Source: Ampelomyces quisqualis
Taxonomy: Eukaryota; Ascomycota; Dothideomycetes; Pleosporales; Phaeosphaeriaceae
Direction of reading: 5' to 3'
DNA length: 64,000 nucleotides
Assembly: GCA_018398575.1 (NCBI GenBank)
Contig: JAGTXZ010000003.1
Location: 248,001 to 312,000, forward strand
Of this stretch, positions 43,589 through 54,300 are shown piece by piece. The notes below the pieces were generated by a model. The model did not search any database. It saw only the letters and a list, made by a program, of their open reading frames with translations, and had not been told where the DNA came from. How positions within the stretch are numbered: the first letter of the stretch is position 1; each line of letters starts with the position of its first letter. Position numbers and translations under genes: made by a program.

Positions 43589-45064
43589 TCAGAGCCTCGC
43601 CTCCACAGTACCTGCCCCTTGCTCTTCCCGCCCTTGCTCCTCTCCCTTCGGCAACAACGCCTTCTCGAAGATGTGCATAAACCTGCACACATCCTCAAAC
43701 GTATTATACATGGGCACAGGCGCCACACGAATGATCCCCGGTTTCCGCTTATCGCAGACCACGCAGTTGCTCTCTAGCGCAGCACTGACATCCTCCATGA
43801 GATCTTCCTGGAGCAACACGCTGAGCTGTGCGCCGCGGAAGCGCGGGTCCGACGGGGAAATGATTTGGAAAGGAAATTCGCTGTTTTGGATGTTACGGCT
43901 GGCTATTTGGGTAAGCAGGTTCTCTGCATATGCGGTGAGGAGTAAGGATCGGGAGCGCAGATCTGCCATGGATGTTTGTTGGAAGACACTGAGCGAGCCA
44001 GCGAGGCATGTGAGATCAACGACGGAGGGGTTGGAGCATTGGAAGCCTTGGGCGCCGGGTGTGGGTACGAATTTATTGTCCATGAGGAAGCGCGAGGATT
44101 TATCGTGGCCGTACCAGCCCTTCAGACCGACGTTGTGGTTGTTGTCGCCGTGCTTGGAGTGTACGAATGCTCCAGCAATGGCTCCGGCGCCAGCGTTCAT
44201 GTACTTGTATGTACACCAGCAGGCAAAGTCGACATCCCAATCATGAAGCTTTAGCTCGACATTGCCAGCTGCGTGTGCTAAATCCCAACCAATCGTGATT
44301 CCATGTTTGCGGGCATGTGCAGTGATGGTTGGGATGTCGAGAAGCTGCCCGCTGTAGTATTGGATACCCGGAAGCATGATGAGAGCTAGCTCATCCGCTT
44401 CTTGGTCAATGAGCTTGAGAATGTTCTCCGTAGTCATAAGATATCCGTCATCGGGCTTGGCAAGGCACATTGAATTCTTTGGATCTAGTCCGTGCCACTC
44501 GATTTGCGACTCAATCGCGTACCAATCGCTAGGGAACGGCCGCCATTCGCACATAATCTTGTGCTTCTTTTCTGTTGGCTTGTAGAACGCTGCCATCATT
44601 AGGTGCAGATTGATGGTCAGTGTATTCATGGCAACGATCTCCGAAGGCGCAGCACCGACAATATCGGCCATTCTCCTTGCGCATTCTCCAGCCAGGTCTT
44701 GGTAGGGCGTGATCGGTGAGTCTGTCATGGGCGTGAAGTGGCCGCCAACAGCGATGGTCCCCCATGTCTTGAGATACGCATTGAGGTAATCTCCGACGGC
44801 TTTGGGCTGTAGTCCTAGAGAGTTGCCGCAAAAATAAATGCCCTCTTCATCGCTGCTTGAGGCCTTCGCAGCGGTTGTCGCATCATCTGTGAGCGTTTTT
44901 CTCTTCAGCTGGGCTTTTGTTGGTACCACAAACTCTTTTCGTAAAGTCCTTGGGAAGCTCGTATTGTTGTCGAGACTTCGTGCAAACTCCAATGTGTGCG
45001 CGTTGGTTGGCCATTGAGGCTTCTGACCCTGGCGGAGGGAGGTGATGGCGGCTGCAGTATCCAT
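43589..45064 (-). CDS. Kynureninase
   Basis: PLP enzyme of the kynurenine pathway: L-kynurenine to anthranilate plus alanine, or 3-hydroxykynurenine to 3-hydroxyanthranilate. Single exon, 491 aa from MDTAAAITSL. Recognisable parts: IYFCGNSLGLQPKAVGDYL near residue 75, NTLTINLHLMMAAFYKPT, IGWDLAHAAGNVELKLHDWDVDFACWC, and the Schiff-base Lys in TYKYMNAGAGAIAGAFVH. C-terminal RGAQLSVLL and KPGIIRVAPVPMYNTFEDV are typical. The gene is divergent from indoleamine 2,3-dioxygenase, the first enzyme of the same pathway, across 399 bp. The frame is open 32 codons upstream, but the Met at 45064 matches relatives. Confidence 0.95.
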   Translation of the reverse strand: MDTAAAITSLRQGQKPQWPTNAHTLEFARSLDNNTSFPRTLRKEFVVPTKAQLKRKTLTDDATTAAKASSSDEEGIYFCGNSLGLQPKAVGDYLNAYLKTWGTIAVGGHFTPMTDSPITPYQDLAGECARRMADIVGAAPSEIVAMNTLTINLHLMMAAFYKPTEKKHKIMCEWRPFPSDWYAIESQIEWHGLDPKNSMCLAKPDDGYLMTTENILKLIDQEADELALIMLPGIQYYSGQLLDIPTITAHARKHGITIGWDLAHAAGNVELKLHDWDVDFACWCTYKYMNAGAGAIAGAFVHSKHGDNNHNVGLKGWYGHDKSSRFLMDNKFVPTPGAQGFQCSNPSVVDLTCLAGSLSVFQQTSMADLRSRSLLLTAYAENLLTQIASRNIQNSEFPFQIISPSDPRFRGAQLSVLLQEDLMEDVSAALESNCVVCDKRKPGIIRVAPVPMYNTFEDVCRFMHIFEKALLPKGEEQGREEQGAGTVEARL

Positions 45065-45463
45065 TGGAACAAAGAAGTCGTCAGTCGTGATCGTCGTGAC
45101 CTTGTAAATTGATCGATGAGAGAGCTGGATGTAGCAAGAGAATAGATGATTCAGGAGCAAGGGGAGCCATAAAATATGTATTGTGGCCAGTTTGGAGTTC
45201 CTCCCGCTCTACGCTAGGTGTCTTCCGTCGCCACCAACCCGCTTTGAAATGTCGGATATTCCGTCGGATGGGATCCGACGATCCCCACTGGAAGCACCCT
45301 TGGCGAAAGGAATCTCCTGATGAAGGACTTGTTGCAAGTCGGTGTGACTAAAGTTTGGTAAGTCTCGTCAGTACAGAGATAAATGCAGTGTTCGCCGCTT
45401 TCCATTTAAAAGTATCATTCCAATTCACATTCGTGCTTAGCCAATCGTTTATTGCCAATCACG
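45065..45463. promoter_or_regulatory. Shared divergent promoter of kynureninase and IDO
   Basis: 399 bp separate the two start codons, so both genes must be driven from here. TATA-like elements face each way: atttaaaag at about 45404-45412 for IDO and, on the minus strand, tattttatgg near 45168-45178 for kynureninase. A symmetric ggatattccgtcggatgggatccgac stretch lies between 45256 and 45281. Its CGG/CCG triplets would suit Zn2Cys6 binding, but that is a guess. Confidence 0.6.
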
Positions 45464-46791
45464 ATGAGTCCTCACAAAGTCGAAGTATTGCCTTCCATTG
45501 CAGCAATTTCAAACTACGGCATCTCACGGAATGGCTTCTTGCCGGCCACGACTCCTCTGAGAAGACTGCCACATAGCTACTATGAGCCGTGGGAGAGCAT
45601 CATTGAAGAGCTACCTACATTGATCGAGACACAAGAGATCCGAAATCGTGTCGATAAGCTACCGGTGCTTAGCACCTGCTTCCTAGACGCTGAAGCAGAA
45701 TGGCAGCGAGTGTACTCCATCTTGGCATTTATCGCTCAAGGGTACATTTGGGCAGGCCCAGAGCCATCTGAGGTAAGACGCTGTGTGCCGATACCTTTGC
45801 CGACTTCGGACTGACCCTGAGGCAGATACTACCCCCTGCCATTACCGTTCCATTACTCGAATCCGCCGCCCGCCTCGAAGTCCATCCGATCGCGACGTAT
45901 GCCGCTTTCAATCTTTGGAATTGGCGACCGCTCGAAGAAGGCTTGGACTTCACCGTGCCAGACAACCTTGTAGCACTTCATACAGCATCCGGAAGTGATG
46001 ATGAGTCCTGGTTCTTCATCATTTCCAACGCAATGGAAGCAAGAGCAGGACCCATGATCAAGACCATGCTAGCGGCTATCGATGCGGTAGATATCAACGA
46101 TATGCAAACAGTCATCGAGTCCCTGAAGTCCTTCAAACGCAATATGGAAAATATCGGAGCACTGATTGAGCGAATGGACGAACACTGTGGCCCTCAACGC
46201 TTCTACCATGAGATCCGGCCGTTTCTAGCAGGGAGCATGGGCATGGAAGCTGCAGGCTTGCCAAATGGTGTCTTCTACGATGAAGGCCACGGAAAGGGGT
46301 CTTGGCGAAAGTATCGCGGCGGTAGCAATGGCCAAAGCTCCTTGCTGCAGTTCTGCGACGCAGCTCTATCAGTCAACCACGCTCGCTCCAATGGCTTCCA
46401 CGCAGAAATGCGCCAGTACATGCCCGGCCCACATGCAAGATTTCTGGAAGGCGTCGAGGCCATTGCCAATATCCGTGGCTACGTCGATAGTCATCACGAC
46501 GACAATAATCTTCTGTCGGCGTTCAACGAGGCTGTTGCAGCACTCAGCGGCTTTCGCGACAAGCACATCGCCCTCGTGACGAGATACATCATTATCCCGA
46601 GCCGGATGGGAAAGCCCGCAAGCGCAGTGAAACGAAGAGACATTGCATCGCTTTCAACGAAAATGGCTCATGATCAGCCGCAAACTCGGGAGTTGATCGG
46701 GACAGGAGGCACTAAGCTGATACCATTCCTACGAACGTCGCGAGACGAGACAAGTGAAACAGCGGTCGTACCAAAGCTTCATGAGCGATAA
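45464..46791 (+). CDS. Indoleamine 2,3-dioxygenase
   Basis: Heme dioxygenase that opens the indole ring of L-tryptophan to N-formylkynurenine, the first step of the kynurenine pathway. Exons 45464-45772 and 45826-46791 give 424 aa. Family parts: an N-terminal helical domain with LSTCFLDAEAEWQRVYSIL, then ARAGPMIKTML, RPFLAGSMGMEAAGLPNGVFYDEG, QSSLLQFCDAALSVNH, MRQYMPGPHARFLEGVEAI, and the heme-ligand His in FRDKHIALVTRYIIIP, equivalent to His346 of human IDO1. The C-terminus extends about 60 residues beyond the core. Together with the adjacent kynureninase it supplies kynurenine and then anthranilate or 3-hydroxyanthranilate. Confidence 0.95.
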
Positions 46792-46927
46792 ACCCAAGAA
46801 AAGCAGCACAGCTTGTCCATGCCTGCGGTGATCCAGTCGGGCTAGATCGAATCCAGCGCTCACAGTGCTTACGGTGCTGGAGGATCCATGTACATATGCG
46901 GCCCCCGCCGACAGCTGAAAGAGCACC

Positions 46928-49210
46928 CTACTGTTGTCCCCGAACCCCACTGCCAGTATACTGGTCATATATAGGAAAGAGTGGGATATCGGCAACAGTC
47001 GCCCCGTCGAGATTGTGAGTGCCAGGTTGTAAAAAGTCTTGCAGCCCTTGGTCATTCTCGTTGGGCCACGGTAGAGCGAAGAAGTCCGCATCGTATATAG
47101 TCCAGTCATAACCAGGCATGACAGAAGTTGTGTCTTGCGCAAGACTTTGCGGAACGGCTGTACCAGAAGGACTTCGAGCGTGTTCTGTGTTGAGTGGCAA
47201 GTTGCGCGAAGGAGTTGTAGATAGAGTAGGCAGTAGCCCGAACAAATCAGATGATGCCTGTTTCCGCTGCAATCGCTGGGCCACTTCTCTGCTTTTCACA
47301 TGCTCGGTCGTGATCTTGAGTAAAGACTGGACGATGACTGCATATTGCTGCGCGTGGGGGTCAGCTGATCCAAAGTATTCCAGGCACCGGATCGAAGCAA
47401 GACAACTCTCCTCAAAGATTAGACCTGATCGGCCCAGGGCACCAACAGCTAGGACAAGGGCTGCAGTGAACAGCCACGGTCTATTATTGTTAGCAGAGTG
47501 CCGGATATTAGCATGGCCATCGACTTACACGATGAGTGGCATTCGATGGGGCATTGTTCCCGCGTCCACCATCACTTGAAGCGTCTCCACCAGCGAAGCG
47601 GCTGCGTCCAGCGCAGCATCTGCGTACTTCCGCTTCTCCCGATGGTCGCTTTGCGAACCTCCACCTCTTAATGATGCACCAAGATGCTCATAGATCTCAT
47701 ATATGAGGAAAGGTCTTGTCAGCAACATGATGCCATAGTAGTACGAACACAACGTAGAGCACGCGCCAACAGTTGTGCTCCTCGAAACACCTCTCGTGTG
47801 GCTGGTGAGCTTGGTCAAGTCGAACAACCACTTAGATGCCCAGCCTTTGAGTTGACGCGATACATAATCAGCGATGCGAATGGAGATGCGTTTGCGAGAG
47901 TAGACTTCAACTACGACGCGCTCAATGATCATGAAAATCTGGACGCTCGGGTCCATGACGTTGAAAGCGCCCTCATGGTCGTCTGAAATGCTGTACTTGA
48001 CGGTACAGTCCACATCCGAGGTCGAAGGTGGTCTGCCTAACACGCAGCTGATAAGCATATCGACAGTGCGCAAGCTCTTCCAAATTCGATCCCTCATCGT
48101 CCTGATGGGGCTTCCAAAGGAAGCATTGACTTCAGTCCGGTGGATGCCAATCGCATATGCTGTCTTTGCGGCCAACGCTAGGCAAGTCAGAATCTAGAAT
48201 TTAATATAAAGAGATGTGTCATTATGCACGGTACTTACAAAAATACAGGTAAGCTCCATTGGGCTGAAAAGCACGCAACATGTATACCGCCACCAGCGTG
48301 AAACCTTGAACAGTGGCAACATTCATGCTATCACACATGTGCCTCACTAGGAGATTCCGCGCGTGGTTGAACCATGCTTCGGCCTTCTCTTCGTCATTTT
48401 CTTGCGCGCCAATAGCCACCACTAAGAAGAATACGGTAGCAGCAGCGTCGTCTGGATGTGCAGAGAGACCAGAAGCCCAGATCTTGATCTCTTTCCGTAG
48501 CTCATCATATTGGAAAAGATCAACCAAGCCACTGGTCGCGGTAACATATTCTTCAACCCAACTATCGGTCTGACGATGCTCCACTGCCAAAAATCGGAAC
48601 TGACCTATCGATGGCTCCGGTCGCGTAACTTCGATGATGGAATCTCGAGAAGCTTGAATGGCAAACGTGTCTGAATCGACCTCGGATGAAACGAGGTGCC
48701 TCACAGTCTGCAGGAAGGATAGAGGAGCACAGTCGCCGATGAAGATGACTTTGCCTTGGGCATCACGAAGGATACGACCCTCGAGCGGAACCACGGTGTC
48801 ACTTCCATGGTGATCATCTCTGCTAACCGTAGGCGATGGAGTTTCGATTTCCACGGCAGGTCTGTCATGACCCTCACTTTGAGCCTTGCTATGTGAAGCG
48901 CTGGTGCAAAGTGCGACAGAGTCTCGTGGGGTGTTCCCGGCAGAGAAGACACCACGATCTTTAGCAGGCGTAAATGTGCATGTTTCTGCGAGGTTCTTCC
49001 TCCTGCAATACGCGCAAGGTAATTCCTAAACTAGTCAGTTCACTTCTTCACCATCCGTCGGATGCACGCGCAAAGCTCCGCGATCACGATGAGCTGTAAC
49101 TTACGTACTCCGTCACACTTGACCTTCCGTCTCTTGCACAGGTCGCATGCTGCAATCACACGGTCCAGCCGGCGGCGTTTCTGAGGCTGCGATGGCGTAT
49201 CGGAGGCCAT
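46928..49210 (-). CDS. Zn2Cys6 transcription factor with fungal TF domain
   Basis: Gal4-type regulator in four exons (49210-49109, 49025-48239, 48177-47529 and 47480-46928), 696 aa. The zinc cluster is split by intron 1 and reads AACDLCKRRKVKCDG/ELPCAYCRRKNLAETC, with six Cys in the standard spacing. The middle carries the fungal-specific TF homology domain (RAFQPNGAYLYF, LAAKTAYAIGIHR, RDRIWKSLRTVDMLISCVLGRP). The acidic Pro/Leu-rich C-terminus could be an activation domain. It lies 137 bp beyond the end of IDO, on the opposite strand. Its position suggests it regulates the tryptophan-catabolism pair, but nothing in the sequence proves this. Confidence 0.88.
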
Positions 49211-50116
49211 CGACTAATGATTGTCAGAAGAACGTGATCATCGGAAGAACAAAAAGACGCGTCGGATGCTAGTTAGACCAGCTTGGCATTACTCCGTAGA
49301 CTCACGGCAAATGGCGGCACAAAGCCGATCACGTGTGTGCCCTTTGCTATTTCCGTGAGCACGCTTCTCGAGTCAGCCAGAGAATGCGGATGCCGTCGGG
49401 GAAAATAGGCTCCGGGTTGTCAATTTGCCCTCGGTCACACAGCGTCTGGGCCGGCATGACTGATTCGCTGCGGCATCTTTGCGCCGCTGTCATTAGGCCG
49501 CTGCAATCGACACCTGTTGTTGATATTGCCGTTGCGGGAAGGTTGGCAGCACATTTTGTGGCAAGTGGCAGAGACAATGCCGTGAGATCCGCTGACCCAT
49601 GTGAACCCACGTGTTCTAGAATGGAATCAAAGGCACGGATGGCAAAGACGTTGACATAATCGTACGACCAATGGCAACATGGGAAGGGCACTGGCTTGCT
49701 ATTGGTGGTTTTATATTACGTTTTGCCCAGAGTCGAAGAGCCCGTGTCAATAAGAAATCGATACATGGTGAACAGCAACATGTCTAAAACATAGTGTAAA
49801 AACCTGGACGCTTCCACCAGGAGCCATGCCTCACAGATCATGCGGGGCTGGATTTAATCGAGAATCATGGCAACAGTCTCAAGTCGAGAATAGGCACAGC
49901 TTCACAACCTGTAATTCCACTCACATAGCCATACACAAGACGACCGCAACCACTCCGAACCGAACAAAATCTCCAAACACATGCCGTTATTTGCCCCTCT
50001 CAACCCCTCATACACCCCTTCACCATCTCCCTCTCCATCCCCTAATCCATCGTGACCGTCCACCCACACACCGTACCCAGTACAACCGCCCTTCGCCCTT
50101 CCGCAATTCCACCCCC
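49211..50116. other. Intergenic, no gene seen
   Basis: TF promoter at left (TACTCCGTA at 49290) and 3' flank of the ABM gene at right. No supported ORF; Pro/Thr-rich frames near 49900-50300 are antisense to the ABM gene or low-complexity. Confidence 0.45.
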
Positions 50117-50692
50117 CTACACCGCACCCCGATCCCCCAACCCCACCGTCGTACCCGGCAGCCCATCCGCGCCCCCCGTATCCAACTCGACCAACCTCCT
50201 CAAATCCATCGGCCTCTCCAGCAGCGGCTCAACACACGGATCAAAAGTTTTCCAATACGGATTACCCAGGTGGTATTTCTGCGACTTTGGACCAATCAAT
50301 CACCATCCATTAGCACGGTTGTTGTTCCCGATTTTGCCAAAGTAATTTAAAAAAAAATCGCAGCGGTGGTGGTGGTGGTGGTGGAATTGTCACGGGGGGA
50401 AAAGGAGTGGGGAAAGCTGGAAGCTGGACGCTGGAAACTGCGGGGACGAAGAATCAAGACGGACAGAGAGGGAGGTAGGTAGGCAGGGGGGGAGAAAAAG
50501 TACCTCTTCGTTCAAATACCGCTCTACGATTGTGAAGGCGCGGTTGTCGTGGACGTCCTGCATGACGAACCACGATAGCGTCTCTTTGTCTTGCGAATAC
50601 ACGTGGCTTGCTTCGACGAGCTTGGCTTTGAGTTTGGATATGGCTTCGCTGCTGGGCTTGGCGTAGAGGTGCACGACGATGGTGTAGACCAT
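50117..50692 (-). CDS. ABM-domain (antibiotic biosynthesis monooxygenase-like) protein
   Basis: Small dimeric alpha/beta-barrel protein, about 120 aa, in two exons. Exon 1 (50692-50504) reads MVYTIVVHLYAKPSSEAISK, then DKETLSWFVMQDVHDNRAFTIVERYLNEE. Exon 2 runs from about 50286 to 50117 and gives SQKYHLGNPYWKTFDPCVEP, then LLERPMDLRRLVELDTGG. The intron is about 217 nt with GT-AG ends; the acceptor ccaaag was picked because E/SQKYHL fits relatives. The domain is used by quinone monooxygenases and also by non-enzymatic proteins, so activity is uncertain. Confidence 0.8.
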
Positions 50693-51319
50693 TGTGGAGG
50701 AAGAAGTATCTGGAGTTGTTCAATAAGCAGCTTGAAGCCTGAATACCAAGAAAACCAAAACAATAATCTGTTGCACTTACTTTTTTCCCCTCTTAATCAG
50801 TATGTACAGTTCCTGTGAGGATTTCGCGAGATTTCATGCTTTTTGTTTCATGCCATCTTCCATAGTGTGAAGCCAGTGACGTAAGACAACCTCGAGTTCC
50901 CCGCAAATAGCAGCCGCGCCGATCCGCATCCCCTGGTCTCGGCAAAGCAGAATCTGGAAAAGGTGTGTGGTTATCTAGGCTGCGCACGAGATTGTTAGTG
51001 TTAGCTGGGCGTTCAGGTACACCAGTGCTATCAAATAACAGACACGGCGATTTCTGTTTTCGAAGATCGGTTTCGAATTGAGTACAAAGTCAGAATAGTT
51101 CCGTGCCTCCCAACACTTCCCCATCTGCCCTGGTATCTATCTACGTTTCTACAATAACAAGATAAAAGAAGAGAACAAATCATTAAAGTCCGCTAAAAGC
51201 ATAACCACAAGTCCGTCAGCCTAACACCCCCAATATGCCATGGAAAGTGATAAGCGGCATTCAGAACCGAATCTTCAACCGAAACACCTAATTTACACTG
51301 TTCTTCGCGAACTTCCCCT
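50693..51319. other. Intergenic, no gene seen
   Basis: Promoter of the ABM gene and 3' flank of acetyl-CoA carboxylase. No supported ORF. Confidence 0.5.
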
Positions 51320-54300
51320 CTATGCCTTGCTGAACATCTTCAAGACCTCTTCCTTTTCCGCGGTGGGCAGGTTGCTGAGCAAGCTCATGACACCACGGAG
51401 ACCGCTATCACGGTCCTCGCTGATGAGTTGCGCGACCTTGAGGGATGTCGCCTCCGACTTGAGCTTCAAGACGCGGTCCTGCACGTTTTGACGGTTCTCC
51501 TCGTACCATGTCGCAACGCTCATGTCGTCAGTTGCGAAGTTGGGGATGTTTGACCAGGCCTTGAGCATCTCTAGACCGCGAGCACGTGTGCTGACCAGGT
51601 CATCAGTCGGCGCGACGGCAACGAGCTTCTTGATGATGTATTCCTCGTTCAGACGGCGGCGCAGGCGCCAGTAGAAGAAGCGGCGGGCGTTCTGCCATCG
51701 CAGCGCTTGTCGGATAACACCCTTGGCTTTCATACGGCCAGCACGGTCGTGAAGATCAGCGAATTGAATGGCAATCTGGCTGTAAATGGGAAGAAGAGTC
51801 TTCTCGCGCTCGTTCATCTGCGCTTTGATGTCTTGAAGCTGATCCTTGGGTGTCGCCGGGTCGTTCAGCTTACGCTTGAGCGCACCGTAGGTCGGGTCAT
51901 TGCGAGCCATGGTCTCGAGCTGCTTCTCCTTGCGATACTTGATGCCGACGATACCTTCGGGCTCGAGAACACCACCACGCGAGTCTTCATCCGCGTACAT
52001 CTCCATGTATTGCGGGTTGATGGTGGGATCTACGACGACCCATGATCCACCACGAAGCTCGCCGTAAGGTGGAATGTAGACGAAGATGGGCTGTTCGAAC
52101 TTGACCAGAGCGTCGACAATGTACGATCCGTACTTGAGAACTTCGTTGTACATGTCGCGCTGACCACCAGAGAAACCACGCCAGTTGGCAAGGATCATCA
52201 GCGGCAGTTGCTCACCGTGGTTGAAGTCGTTGATGGCCTGGGCAGTCTTGAAAGCAGAGTTGGGGTACCAGACACCACCGGCTTCCGAGGTGACTTGCTC
52301 GATGGAATCCGGGTTGGCAGGATCGGCGGGTGTGACATTTTCGACGGAGCGAGTCTCAACAGCGATGACACCGATGGGAATGCCACCAAGACGAGCGCGG
52401 CCAACAACAACGGTCTTGGCCCAGCCTCCAAGAGACTCTTCAAACGAGTCCTTGTCGAAGAGACCAGACTGGAAGCCGTCCTCATCAGTCTTACCAGCGA
52501 TGAGGTGCCTTACATCGTAGGCGGCCTTTCCAGGTGGGTAGTATGCAACGTCTCGGTCCCAGTTGTCGGCAGAAGGCGAAATGGGAACAGGGCTTCCCTT
52601 CTTGTCTGGTACATACGACATCCACTTGACGATCTTGGATACACCCTCGAAATCGTCATCGGCAGTCATATGCGACACACCGTTCCGGTACATGATCTGA
52701 GTACCACCAAGCTGCAGGTTGGACGTGTACACTTCACGACCGAGGAGCTTGTTGATAGCCGGTGCACCAGTGAGGATAATTGGCTGTCCCTCAATCTGGA
52801 TCGCACGCTGACCAAGACGAACAAGGTAAGCACCAATACCTGCAGAACTGTTAGCATATGGACTTTGAAGTCTCTTGTTGGATACATACCGACTGAACGG
52901 CAAGTCACCAAGGTGATGGTGAAAATGTCCTCGTAAGCCCTCGAAGTTTCACCAGCGATGAGACCTGAGCCACGGAGCGACTCAACACCAAGACCGTCCT
53001 CGGCACCAATGATGGTGGTAATTTTGTGGCGCGTCTCACCGTTGGCATCAATCTTCTCGCAGATGACATCGTTGCGCTTGCCATCAACAAAGTGCGCGTA
53101 CTTGTCGGGTGTCAAGTAGAGGTAGTCAAAGCCAGCCTCTGGTCGGTCGACGGCCTTCCAAGCGACAGAGAAGTGAGGAATGAGCTCCTCAGCAAGACCG
53201 ATACGAGCACCAGAGTTTGCGGACAGGTAGATTCGGGGAATGCCGAGCTTACGCGCAAGCTCGGAGCACTTGTGGAAGAAGGCGTCTTCTTGAGGACCGA
53301 ACGAACCAATCTTAAAGGTAATGTCGTTGGCAATGATGATGAAACGACGACCGCGAGGATACTCTGGTGTTCTGGCAGTGACGATCCAGCCTACCATACC
53401 AATAGTGTTGAAGCCAGGATCGCGGTTGACTTCAGCCAGACTGTCGTTCTCGTCAAGCACCAGCTCATAATACTCGACACATTCTCCCTTGGGTGGCTGC
53501 TTATCCCTAAGGTATGAGTGCTTGCTGATGGCCGCCTGCCATGTGTTTTCGGTAGCTTGTCGGAACAATTCTGGGAAGTCGTATACGTATTGGGTACCCA
53601 TAATATGGGCCTTGTAACGCTTCGGTTGAAGAGCACCCTTGGTGGGGTATGGTGTGGAGACGGGCTGAAGGTGGAGAGAGCCAATCTTGTTGGTGCCACC
53701 AATGCTGTGGAAGAGCCACTTGCCTGCCTTCTCAGACTTGCGCTCGGCGTACGACTCGACCTGGATAACGTATCCGGATGTGTTTGTGATGATGACGCGT
53801 AGCGGATATGGGATGCCGGTCTGAGGGTCAGTGACAATGATGCGGATCTCGGCGCCAGTGACGCGGAGACGCCAGAGGCGGCGGCCGAAACGCTCCAAGA
53901 AGCCGCCAATGGCCTCCTCGACCTCTTGGGGGCTCAGAGGGAAGACGTGCGAGAAGTTGATGAAGATGTGGTTCATGTCAGCCTGGGAAGTACCAACAAT
54001 CTCCAAGGCATCCAAGATGTCAGTCATCAGCCTGTCGGTCTCAGACACCATGTACTCAGCCGTGGGGATTTCTTCCCGGAGACGGCCAGAACGGACAACA
54101 GCGCGCAAGAAGTAGCGCTTGTCGCTTTCAGCACCCTTGCCAACAGCTTCATAGATGTGGATGTTGCGGTTCTCAGTGAAGACTGGCTTGATGTTGAACT
54201 TGGACAATCTCCCGAGTTCAAGTTGGAAGGCAAGAGCTGGCTCGACATGACGAATACTGTCGTCCTCGTCGTACGCAGGTCCACGGAAGGTATAGTAACC

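Noticed and set aside
50369..50390. GGT triplet run as a repeat element
   Set aside because: Short simple repeat inside the ABM intron; nothing beyond low complexity.
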